Below are positions 16,160-23,402 of a stretch of DNA of 64,000 bases, piece by piece. The notes beneath the pieces were generated by a model that worked only from the letters and a program-made list of their open reading frames with translations, was not told the DNA's origin and ran no database searches. Made by a program: the position numbers and the translations under genes. Each line of letters begins with the position of its first letter. Position 1 is the stretch's first letter. This stretch comes from Rhodospirillum sp047263945. GTDB lineage: Bacteria; Pseudomonadota; Alphaproteobacteria; Rhodospirillales; Rhodospirillaceae. The stretch is from the NCBI RefSeq assembly GCF_047263945.1, contig NZ_JBLAVB010000004.1, forward strand, positions 1 to 64,000, given 5' to 3'.

Positions 16160-16519
16160 TTAGGCCACCCGCATGAGCGGGGATCCATTGTCATTCGCCA
16201 AAGGTCTCCGCCCTTCCGTCAGACGCGGATCCGCAAGTCGATGGACGATCCGGAGTGTGGCGCCCCCCTCGACACCGGGTCGAACCTGGAAGGTCACTTG
16301 GCTTTCAAGGTGCGGGGGAGCCTCGTCCCGCATTCGGTAGCAAATCTCCCGGCCCGGCAGGCAGAAAACCGGCTCGGACTCAACCAAACCGCCCTTGGGC
16401 AGCCAAGCCTCGCGCAGGTCCGGTCTGTGGAGCGCCCGCCAGACCACTTCGGGCGGCGCGTCAAGGTCAACCTCGAACACCAATTCCGGCATCCGTTCCT
16501 TCGGATCCCCATCACTCAT
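16160..16519 (-). CDS. SRPBCC / AHSA1-domain protein (119 aa)
   Basis: A START-fold (Bet v1-like) protein of the AHSA1 type. It begins MSDGDPKERMPELVFEVDLD and continues APPEVVWRALHRPDLREAWL, the classic opening of the domain. The C-terminal half is beta-rich (ESQVTFQVRPGVEGGATLRI). It is shorter than the typical 140-160 residues. Its ATG overlaps the stop of the ArsR gene (ATGA), so the two are coupled; ArsR-SRPBCC pairs are a frequent arrangement. Ligand unknown. Confidence 0.85.
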   Translation of the reverse strand: MSDGDPKERMPELVFEVDLDAPPEVVWRALHRPDLREAWLPKGGLVESEPVFCLPGREICYRMRDEAPPHLESQVTFQVRPGVEGGATLRIVHRLADPRLTEGRRPLANDNGSPLMRVA

Positions 16520-16830
16520 TGGTCCATATCCTTAAGCAGGGTTTTCAAGGCATCGATCCGCTCCGGCCAATAGGCCCGGTATCGGGCCAACCATCCGGCG
16601 ATGAGCGCCAACCCATCGGGATCAACTTGATAATTGACGAAGCGCCCGGACCGTTCCTCGCGCACCAACCTTGCCTTGCGCAACACCGCAAGGTGCTGGG
16701 ACATGGCCGGTTGGCTGATCTCCATGCCAGTCCTCAAGGCACTCGCATTCAGGGGTCCGTTTGCCAGCTTTTCAAAGATGGCACGGCGTGTTGGATCGGC
16801 CAGCGCTTTGAAGATATCGGTTTCGATCAT
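16516..16830 (-). CDS. ArsR-family winged-helix regulator (104 aa)
   Basis: A small dimeric repressor. The ATG at 16830 (MIETDIFKALADPTRRAIFE) gives the family's standard start; an in-frame ATG six codons upstream is less likely. The recognition helix lies in MEISQPAMSQHLAVLRKARL, and the beta wing in VREERSGRFVNYQVDPDGL. No cysteine pair of the metal-sensing kind is visible, which fits the non-metal ArsR/SRPBCC subgroup. It probably controls its own operon. Confidence 0.9.
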   Translation of the reverse strand: MIETDIFKALADPTRRAIFEKLANGPLNASALRTGMEISQPAMSQHLAVLRKARLVREERSGRFVNYQVDPDGLALIAGWLARYRAYWPERIDALKTLLKDMDQ

Positions 16831-17067
16831 GCAAATAGATAAGCACACACTTATCTGTCAAGCAAGTGCCCATTCACCTCGTTAATCTCGGGGAAGGGAG
16901 CAAGGCCATATTGCGGCACAAAATACAGCCGAAAGACGCCATGAGCAGACAATCATTCACTCATGGCATGGGATTCTCTATCCGCGAAAAACTGCTTCCG
17001 AAACGACACAAATTTCGCTAAATTCACTCTTTCATGGAACGTGAAACCAGATACAGGGGACGCCGCA

Positions 17068-17235
17068 ATGAACCACAATGACACCACACCCCCACCCGAG
17101 GACGCCGAACAGACGTCATCGAACGGTTCTGTCCACAGAGAAAAGCGGCGCGCAGCTCTCGCTCGCCTCGCGAAGCTCGGCTACGTCGCGCCCGTGACCA
17201 TTGCCATGATCTCCCTGAAGGCTGCGGCCTACTAA
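17068..17235 (+). CDS. Putative modified-peptide precursor 1 (55 aa)
   Basis: ATG 17068 has AGGGGA seven bases upstream. The 55-residue product has a polar, acidic leader-like half (NHNDTTPPPEDAEQTSSNG) and a C-terminal half that begins KRRAALARLAKLGYVAPVT and ends IAMISLKAAAY. That second half is nearly identical to the one in the peptide encoded at 17528-17704, at both protein and DNA level, while the first halves differ. No signal peptide at the N-terminus. Downstream lie a PqqD-kinase fusion and a nucleotidyltransferase, so a precursor role is inferred. I do not recognise a named family. Confidence 0.7.
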   Translation: MNHNDTTPPPEDAEQTSSNGSVHREKRRAALARLAKLGYVAPVTIAMISLKAAAY

Positions 17236-17527
17236 CCCCTCCTGTCCCACTTGTAACGGCAATGAACGACAGCCCACTACGACCTTTATCAGCCACACAC
17301 CAAGTAATGGATTTACTTCGAAAAGTTGACTTACCAAGACCTAAACTACAAGGTCTCGATGAACACACAAATCCTGACCTTACAAGAGACGTGGCGCTAC
17401 AAAGGAATTGCTCCACTTTGATTTACAACGACTTCTTTTGACCCTCAATAATCGGTTCCCGAGGGAAAACAGGAGTTCGCAATCACGCGGCTATCTGCAC
17501 TATTGCCCAACTCATGGGACGAGAAGA

Positions 17528-17704
17528 ATGAACCAGAATGACAAAACGCCCTCCGATCTCAGTCTCGAATCCCAAGACTCTGTGGATTCCCCCAAGGACA
17601 CGCGGCGCCGAGCCGCTTTGGGGCGGCTCGCGAAGCTCGGCTACGTCGCGCCCGTGACCATTGCCATGATGTCCCTGAAGGCCCAGGCCGCAAGCGCCAT
17701 ATAA
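17528..17704 (+). CDS. Putative modified-peptide precursor 2 (58 aa)
   Basis: A 58-residue homologue of the peptide at 17068-17235. Both begin MN-x-ND-x-T-P and align without gaps. The core RLAKLGYVAPVTIAM is identical and is followed by MSLKAQAASAI, with an A-Q-A-A stretch that resembles a processing site near the very end. Arginines R26-R28 just before the core recall a twin-arginine signal, but the hydrophobic stretch lies at the C-terminus, so ordinary Tat export is unlikely. The leader half is acidic and Ser/Asp-rich. A strong hairpin lies 125 bases downstream, before the kinase gene. Confidence 0.7.
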   Translation: MNQNDKTPSDLSLESQDSVDSPKDTRRRAALGRLAKLGYVAPVTIAMMSLKAQAASAI

Positions 17705-17828
17705 CGGTGTCGAAAGCCTAAGCGACAGCAAGCAGGACGATGTAAAAGCACGAGTTCGGTTCGCAGACATCCCGCCCTGCCATAACGGGGGGCGTCAGGA
17801 CCACGGATTCCATGCGACTGAAGACCCA

Positions 17829-17867
17829 CCTGCCCTGGCCTCGATGGATGATCATGGCCAGGGCAGG
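17829..17867 (+). promoter_or_regulatory. 12-bp hairpin (attenuator-like) before the PqqD-kinase gene
   Basis: CCTGCCCTGGCC (17829-17840) and GGCCAGGGCAGG (17856-17867) form a perfect 12-bp stem with a 15-base loop, followed by TTGATAATACC. It would partly terminate or stabilise mRNA from the peptide gene. It also buries an upstream in-frame ATG at 17844, which argues for translation starting at 17913. Confidence 0.65.
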
Positions 17868-17912
17868 TTGATAATACCATCCCCCTCCGCCGGTATCCAG
17901 GAAACGCCCTCC

Positions 17913-19178
17913 ATGCAGACCGAGCCGGGCGACTTTGACGGTCGTTTCTATTCCCATCTGTTCGATACCCATCTTGCCCTCGTCGACATCGACAAACGCG
18001 AAATGGCTGTCCTTAACCCCACGGCCGCAGCCCTATGGCTCCTTCTTGACGGGAAGGAAGCAACAGAGGAGGACTTGGCGCGGGATCTGGCCGAGGTCTT
18101 CTCCGTATGCTCGGACGAGGTACGCGATGACGTTTCGTGCTGCCTCGTGGATTGGACAACGAATGGGTGGATCGAAGGTCCCAATGACTTGGGCCAATAT
18201 GGCCGATCACCGAGCCTTCCCCATACTGCCCTTCGCAAAGGGTTAGCCGTTGCTCAAGAGGGCGAGCGCCCTCCCCCGATCCCAACCGAGACCATCCACT
18301 GCCGTTTACACGACAGATCATTCTCCATCGCCGTTGGTCAATCAGAAGAGCCGCTGGATTCAGAACTGGCACCGCGCCTTTTTGCCATGCTCAGCGGTCT
18401 CCCCTCCCGTGAAAGCGATGACCAAACGGATGCCCCCGTCTTTCTGCGTGTTCTCGTCGATCAAGAGCGGATCTGGGTCGACACATCAACAGACCTTCTT
18501 TGGTCGACCGACCCGTTGGACGCATTAAATCACCTCCTTCTCCTCTTGATGGACTTGGGATACCCCCAGGCTCATTTGATCGCCGCGGTTCACGCCGCCG
18601 CACTGCGCCCCCCCGCCGCACAGGGCAGCACAGGGGATGGCGTGATCCTGTTTCCCGGACTGTCGGGTCGAGGCAAAAGCACCCTGAGCGCCTATTTGGC
18701 GGCCCGGGGCTGGAGCTACGGCGGTGACGACTTCACCGGCCTGGGAGAGGAAGGCGACACGGACCATGTGATGACAGCGGTCCTTCCCTGCCCCACATCC
18801 ATCTCGGTGAAACCGGGAAGTTGGCCCCTGCTTGCCCCCCTGTATCACGGCCTCATGGACCGCCCTATCACCTCATATATCGGCAAGACCGCCCGCTTCA
18901 TGCCTGTCGCCAAGGAGCAACATGTGGGCAAAGACGGTACGGAAAGGCGGCTCCGAGCCTTCGTCTTTCCCCATTACGATCCCCAAAGCCCCGCAGGATT
19001 GGTTCCCCTGTCTCTTCAGGACACGCTCTTGTCCCTTGTGGATGCGGGCTTCTCCACGGGGGAACGGTGCGAACCCGACCGACTGGCCCGCTTGTTCGGG
19101 GTCCTTGAGGAGACCCCGGCTTACCGCCTGTCCTACGCCTCATTGGAGGAAGCGGAGCAATGCTTGCTCAACGTCTAG
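17913..19178 (+). CDS. PqqD-like domain fused to HPr-kinase-like domain (421 aa)
   Basis: Start ATG 17913 (MQTEPGDFDGRFYSHLFDTH) is chosen because an earlier ATG lies inside a hairpin. Residues about 17-92 resemble PqqD peptide-binding proteins (LALVDIDKREMAVLNPTAAA, LWLLLDGKEATEEDLARDL). Residues about 230-421 resemble HPr kinase/phosphorylase: P-loop GLSGRGKST near 249-257 and GGDDFTGLG for the acidic Mg site. HprK-like kinases act as tailoring enzymes in some lasso-peptide clusters, and NCBI models name an 'HPr-rel-A system' with a PqqD-type chaperone and HprK-related kinase; membership could not be tested. The substrate is probably one or both small peptides. The fusion itself is notable. 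Confidence 0.8.
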   Translation: MQTEPGDFDGRFYSHLFDTHLALVDIDKREMAVLNPTAAALWLLLDGKEATEEDLARDLAEVFSVCSDEVRDDVSCCLVDWTTNGWIEGPNDLGQYGRSPSLPHTALRKGLAVAQEGERPPPIPTETIHCRLHDRSFSIAVGQSEEPLDSELAPRLFAMLSGLPSRESDDQTDAPVFLRVLVDQERIWVDTSTDLLWSTDPLDALNHLLLLLMDLGYPQAHLIAAVHAAALRPPAAQGSTGDGVILFPGLSGRGKSTLSAYLAARGWSYGGDDFTGLGEEGDTDHVMTAVLPCPTSISVKPGSWPLLAPLYHGLMDRPITSYIGKTARFMPVAKEQHVGKDGTERRLRAFVFPHYDPQSPAGLVPLSLQDTLLSLVDAGFSTGERCEPDRLARLFGVLEETPAYRLSYASLEEAEQCLLNV

Positions 19179-20245
19179 GAAAAGCGTCACTCTCGGCCCT
19201 CTCCTGGCTTTGCCGGGCGGTATCCCCTTTGACAACCAATCTGGAGGCACCGGATCCGGCCCTGTGGTCCAGAATCATGCCCCTGGCAGACCAGCATATG
19301 CTTCTGCCGGTGCTGTTGCCCGCCCTCAACCGCCATGACTCCCTTACCAAGGATATTCCCCCCGAAGTGATGGACGGCCTCGCCGCTTTCCACGACCTGA
19401 ATCAGGGGCGAAATGGCCTTTTACGAGAGCAGATGGGCAACTTGACCGCCGCCCTCAACAAGGACGGCATTTGCCCCATTTGGCTCAAGGGGGCAACGGA
19501 ATTGCTTCCTGCGGATTGGGCGCGCAGCGGTCGAATGATGGCCGACCTCGACTTTTGGCTCCCTGACCCCAGGGAACGGAAGGTCGCACTCGCCACCATG
19601 AACCGCCTGGGATACCAAATCATACCCGATACGGACGATGACGCCTGGGCCGAATCCCACCAATACGCCGGACGCATCCACGACTCCTGGCCCGCCATGG
19701 TAGAACCTCATCGCCATGTCGTAGACCGGGGGTTGGCGACTCTCATCCCCGATGGGGAGGCCTTGGACGCAGTGGTATGGATGGACTGGGACGGCATGCG
19801 GATTGGACGGCTCGGTGCCCGGCACCGCCTCGTCCACGCTCTGGTGCAATCCACGGTCATGGCAGTCCCCCGCTTCGAGGCCAGCCGCACGCCCTTGATG
19901 AAGGCGCTGGACGTGGTGAACAGGGCCACCGCAGACTTCGACGGTCGCTTGCCGGAAGACCTGACGGCCCACCTCTCGCTTCCCGCTTGGCAGGGAACCG
20001 TCGCGCCTTTCCTGACCATGACGGAAAGCCTGTTCGGCCTGCCCTCCCCCCTGCCCCGGAATCGGACCGCCCTCAACCGTCAGGAACTGGTCACCGCGTT
20101 CCCCCGCCAAGCCTTCCTGCGCCAAACCATCGGTCGTGTTTTCAGCCGACGGTTCCTGGAAAGGTTGACCCGCCCATCCACCATCCCCGGGGTCGTTCGT
20201 CGCTATATGGATGTTTTTCGCACCGGAAGAGACACCAAGGGTTGA
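19160..20245 (+). CDS. Nucleotidyltransferase-like protein, NTP_transf_5 type (361 aa)
   Basis: The ATG at 19160 lies inside the end of the kinase gene (19-base overlap), so the two are translationally coupled. The family signature is present: WLKGATELL at 108-116, and RMMADLDFWLPD with an Asp-x-Asp pair at 129 and 131. The long helical N-terminus (ADQHMLLPVLLPALNRHDSL) and C-terminal part (RLVHALVQSTVMAVPRFEAS) fit PF14907-type proteins, which are often linked to PqqD and HprK-like genes. It probably adds a nucleotide or phosphate-linked group to the same substrate as the kinase. Last gene of the cassette. Confidence 0.8.
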   Translation: MLAQRLGKASLSALSWLCRAVSPLTTNLEAPDPALWSRIMPLADQHMLLPVLLPALNRHDSLTKDIPPEVMDGLAAFHDLNQGRNGLLREQMGNLTAALNKDGICPIWLKGATELLPADWARSGRMMADLDFWLPDPRERKVALATMNRLGYQIIPDTDDDAWAESHQYAGRIHDSWPAMVEPHRHVVDRGLATLIPDGEALDAVVWMDWDGMRIGRLGARHRLVHALVQSTVMAVPRFEASRTPLMKALDVVNRATADFDGRLPEDLTAHLSLPAWQGTVAPFLTMTESLFGLPSPLPRNRTALNRQELVTAFPRQAFLRQTIGRVFSRRFLERLTRPSTIPGVVRRYMDVFRTGRDTKG

Positions 20246-20261
20246 GTATATCCAGTAAATT

Positions 20262-20340
20262 TTAGAGCGGAATGAGGAAAAATGTGTGCGGTTTTCCGTC
20301 TCATTCCGCCCTCACTATATGATTTCATCGTGATCTAGAA
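20262..20340. repeat. Family C dispersed repeat, copy 2 (hairpin after the cassette)
   Basis: TAGAGCGGAATGAGGAAAA followed by TTTTCCGTCTCATTCCGCC gives an interrupted 16-18 bp stem. Its right half (CACTATATGATTTCATCGTGATCTAG) corresponds to the end of the copy at 8028-8150. It separates the convergent genes at 19160-20245 and 20351-21142 and may act as a terminator for both. Confidence 0.7.
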
Positions 20341-20350
20341 TGCCGCCCCC

Positions 20351-21142
20351 CTATGTCCGCCTGTACCGCCCAACCCCCGCCCGTTTCGCATAAAGTGTCA
20401 GGGCATCGCCCAGATCCCTCTGAGCCGTATCCAGGGCGCAGCGGTGTTTCCTGCGTGCCGCGTCCACCCCTAAGTCCATGACCACCACATCCAGGACCAG
20501 ATCCACCGGGCGATACCCTCCGCGTCGAGTCCAGCCCGCCACCTCCCGGAACCAGGGCAGGTAGAGGCGTGCGTGCTCCCAGGCCACCTCGCCGGGCATC
20601 AGATCGACCAACCGCCCCGCCCCGGACGCGCCAGAGACACCGTGCACCCCGTCGATACGCGGGGAATGGGCCATCACCGGGCGCATGATGCCCTCCACCA
20701 CGCGGCGCAAGCGGCGGGCGGCTTCGGCCTGGGCGTCATCGATTCGACCCGCCGCCAGCATTCGGGCAATGGGGTCGCCCCCCTGGCGCCGGACCCGGGT
20801 TTCCGCCGTGCCCGGGTCCTGAACCGGCATCTCCGATCGATCCCATTTCTCTTCCAGCAAATCCTGGATCAAGCGCCCCTTCGCAGCGATGCGGCGCGCT
20901 GTGGCGCCTTCGGAAGGCAAGCGGGCAGCCATGGCAGCAAGCCCCTCTAGCCGCCGCCGTCCCTCACGTCGGCCCTCTCCGGGTCGACAGCGCAGGGTTT
21001 CCCGCAAAACCAAAAGATTATCCAGAAAGGCCTCGTCCAGGTCCTCCCCTCGCAGTTTGTCCAACCAAGCCTGGGGGGGCGCAGTCGCCCCCTCCAAAGG
21101 CGGAAAATCGATGACATCAGGGGCCTGGGACTGAATGCTCAT
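20351..21142 (-). CDS. Unrecognised arginine-rich protein (263 aa)
   Basis: Start ATG 21142 has GGAGGT four bases before it; a TTG four codons upstream would lie on that site. The product is helical and rich in Arg, Ala and Leu (CRPGEGRREGRRRLEGLAAM, DAQAEAARRLRRVVEGIMRP). Other readable segments are GEVAWEHARLYLPWFREVAG and DLVLDVVVMDLGVDAARRKH. No helix-turn-helix or catalytic motif is convincing to me. The upstream palindrome and a shared TTTTGTCATT word with the terminase region hint at phage-linked regulation. Function unknown. Confidence 0.65.
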   Translation of the reverse strand: MSIQSQAPDVIDFPPLEGATAPPQAWLDKLRGEDLDEAFLDNLLVLRETLRCRPGEGRREGRRRLEGLAAMAARLPSEGATARRIAAKGRLIQDLLEEKWDRSEMPVQDPGTAETRVRRQGGDPIARMLAAGRIDDAQAEAARRLRRVVEGIMRPVMAHSPRIDGVHGVSGASGAGRLVDLMPGEVAWEHARLYLPWFREVAGWTRRGGYRPVDLVLDVVVMDLGVDAARRKHRCALDTAQRDLGDALTLYAKRAGVGRYRRT

Positions 21143-21162
21143 GACTACCTCCAAAATCGAAT

Positions 21163-21216
21163 TTCAATGACAATGGCAATACGAAATGCAATTTTCAATG
21201 TTATTTTGTCATTGAA
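21163..21216. promoter_or_regulatory. Operator-like inverted repeat upstream of the 263-aa gene
   Basis: TTCAATGACAA (21163-21173) and TTGTCATTGAA (21206-21216) are exact reverse complements with 32 bp between them. The spacer contains another TTTTCAATG. AT content is much higher than in the surroundings, which suits a promoter with two binding sites for one dimeric regulator. Confidence 0.65.
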
Positions 21217-21315
21217 CACAGAAACATCTTTCTCTGCGGAGCCCTCTCGGATTCCCACAGTCAACCCAGGCAGGGGAGGAGGAGTGGGAAGACCAAGCCG
21301 CCCCCCTTTCCGGGG

Positions 21316-22452
21316 TTAATCCAGCGTTTCTCTAAAGACCAGCAGGGCCACGATGAAGGCTCCCAGCAGGAACAGCGCTTGGGGCCAAAGGAAGGGGAGA
21401 ACGTCCACCAGTCCGTTGCCCTTGAGCAGAATCCCCCGCACCAAGCGCAAAAAGTGGGTCAGCGGGAAGATCGAGCCAATCGCCTGCGCCCAGTCGGGCT
21501 GGCCCCGGAAGGGAAACATGAAACCCGACAGCAGAATAGAGGGGAGAAAGAAGAAAAAGCTCATCTGCATGGCCTGTAGCTGGTTCCGGGCCAGGGCCGA
21601 AAACGTCATTCCCACCGCCAGATTGCAGGCAATAAACAGGATAACCAGGACACTCAGCAGAAGGGGAGAACCCACCATGGGTACGCCGAACACCAGCTTG
21701 GCCATGACCAGCACCACCACCACCTGTACATAGCCCACCCCCACATAGGGCAGAATCTTGCCCATCATCATCTCTGCCGGGCGGATAGGCATGGACAGCA
21801 GGTTCTCCAAGGTTCCCCTCTCCCGTTCCCGGGTGATGGACAGAGCCGTCATCATCACCATGGTCATGGTCAGCACCACCCCCAGAAGGCCCGGCACCGT
21901 ATTGTATTGGCTCTCCCCATCCGGGTTATAGCGCATATGGATCACCGTATTCACCGCTGGCTCTCCGGGGGCCAGATCCGCGAAGGGTCCCGTCAGGTGG
22001 GGCGCGAAGGCGGTTTGGGCCAGTTGCCGGAAGGCAGCCACGGCGTTGCTCGCCGCCGCCGGGTCCGTCGCATCAGCCTCTAACAGCAAGGAGGGATGCC
22101 GCCCCCGGATCAAATCCCGGGCGAAGTTGGCCGGGATGGTGACGACGAATTGAGCCTCTCCCCGGTCAAGCATCCGGTCCACCTCCGCCTCACTGGTGGG
22201 CGGATCGATCAGGGCGAAATAGCCCGCATTTTCCATAGCGGCGGCAAGATCCCGGGAAAAGGGCGAAGGATCCAGCACATAAAGGGCCGTGGGCAGCCCC
22301 TTGGGATCGGTGTTGATGGAGAAGCCGAACAGCATGAGTTGCAGCAGGGGCACCGCCAACATCATGGCAAAGGTCAGCCGGTCCCGGCGCATCTGCACCA
22401 GTTCTTTACGGATCACTCCTGTAAGGCGGCGGACAGAAAATCCCTCTGTCAT
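21316..22452 (-). CDS. ABC-2 type exporter permease (378 aa)
   Basis: The ATG at 22452 overlaps the ATPase stop (ATGA) and starts MTEGFSVRRLTGVIRKELVQ. Pattern typical of ABC-2 permeases of the YbhS/YhhJ kind: KELVQMRRDRLTFAMMLAVP, one N-terminal helix, a large external domain with FVVTIPANFARDLIRGRHPS, then five helices starting near TVPGLLGVVLTMTMVMMTAL and the conserved TRERERGTLENLLSMPIRP. Only one permease gene is present, where the E. coli ybh operon has two, so it presumably works as a homodimer. Last gene of the TetR-HlyD-ATPase-permease operon. Confidence 0.9.
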   Translation of the reverse strand: MTEGFSVRRLTGVIRKELVQMRRDRLTFAMMLAVPLLQLMLFGFSINTDPKGLPTALYVLDPSPFSRDLAAAMENAGYFALIDPPTSEAEVDRMLDRGEAQFVVTIPANFARDLIRGRHPSLLLEADATDPAAASNAVAAFRQLAQTAFAPHLTGPFADLAPGEPAVNTVIHMRYNPDGESQYNTVPGLLGVVLTMTMVMMTALSITRERERGTLENLLSMPIRPAEMMMGKILPYVGVGYVQVVVVLVMAKLVFGVPMVGSPLLLSVLVILFIACNLAVGMTFSALARNQLQAMQMSFFFFLPSILLSGFMFPFRGQPDWAQAIGSIFPLTHFLRLVRGILLKGNGLVDVLPFLWPQALFLLGAFIVALLVFRETLD

Positions 22453-23402
22453 CGGTAACTGTCCTCCGCCTGACTCATGAGATGGATGAAGACATCCTCC
22501 AGCTCCGCCTCCGCCTGTTTCCACACCAACCCGGGACGGTCCCGATAGGGGGCCAGGGCCACATCCAGAGCGGCCCGGTCTTGCCCCCCAAGGTGCAGGG
22601 CGCTGCCAAAGGCCGTGACCATCTCCACCTTGCCTCCTGCGCGCAGGTCCCGGGCCAACTCCCGCACTGCGGGGCCGGAGACGCTCCAGATGGTCAGCCC
22701 CGCACCACGCACGACCTCCTCCACCGTCCCGGTCGCCAAAAGCTTGCCATAGGCCAGATAGCTGATCTCGTGGCAGCGTTCGGCCTCGTCCATGTAGTGG
22801 GTGCTGACCAGCACGGTGAGGCCATCGTCGGCCAATTGGTTGATGTGGTCCCAGAACTCCCGCCGGGCCTTGGGGTCCACACCTGCGGTCGGTTCATCGA
22901 GCAGCAACAGATCCGGCTCGTGCAGCAGACAGGCCGACAGGGCCAGTCTTTGTTTCCATCCCCCGGACAGGGATCCGGCGAGCTGATTGCGTCGGCTGGA
23001 GAGACCCAAGTCCTCCAGGGCCTTTTCCACCCGCTTCTTGCGCCGGTCCAGGCAATGGATGCGGGCGACGAAATCCAGGTTCTCGCGAATGGTCAGATCC
23101 TCATAGAAACTGAACTTCTGGGTCATGTAGCCAACGCGGGATTTGATCCTCTCCGCTTCCCTGCGGATGTCGTACCCCAGGCAGCTTCCCCGGCCCCCAT
23201 CGGGCGTCAGCAAGCCACAGAGCATCCGGATGGTTGTCGTCTTGCCACTGCCGTTGGGTCCCAAAAACCCTTGGATCCGCCCCCGCTCCACCTGAATCGA
23301 AAAGCCATCGACCACCAGATGATCGCCGAACCGCTTGGTCAACCCCTCCACATCGATCACCACCTGACTTCGGGGGTGGGCCAAGGGGGACTCCTTGGTC
23401 AT
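22449..23402 (-). CDS. ABC exporter ATP-binding protein (317 aa)
   Basis: ATPase of the exporter. Walker A GPNGSGKTT lies at about 48-56, the Q-loop in YMTQKFSFYEDLTIRENLDF, the signature LSGGWKQRLALSACL, Walker B LLLLDEPTAGVD and the switch histidine in VLVSTHYMDEAE. A C-terminal extension (LTIWSVSGPAVRELARDLRA) resembles the DUF4162-type tail of drug-export ATPases. Its ATG overlaps the HlyD stop and its stop overlaps the permease start, so the three are translated together. Confidence 0.93.
   Translation of the reverse strand: MTKESPLAHPRSQVVIDVEGLTKRFGDHLVVDGFSIQVERGRIQGFLGPNGSGKTTTIRMLCGLLTPDGGRGSCLGYDIRREAERIKSRVGYMTQKFSFYEDLTIRENLDFVARIHCLDRRKKRVEKALEDLGLSSRRNQLAGSLSGGWKQRLALSACLLHEPDLLLLDEPTAGVDPKARREFWDHINQLADDGLTVLVSTHYMDEAERCHEISYLAYGKLLATGTVEEVVRGAGLTIWSVSGPAVRELARDLRAGGKVEMVTAFGSALHLGGQDRAALDVALAPYRDRPGLVWKQAEAELEDVFIHLMSQAEDSYR

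Noticed and set aside
17528..17704. Small peptide as a Tat-exported protein
   Set aside because: RRR is followed by a hydrophobic stretch, but that stretch runs to the C-terminus and only a few residues follow the A-Q-A site, so no mature protein would remain.
17068..20245. Lasso-peptide cluster
   Set aside because: There is no asparagine-synthetase-like cyclase or transglutaminase-like protease, and the peptides lack the usual Thr-x-Gly core start. A kinase and a nucleotidyltransferase alone do not make a lasso cluster.
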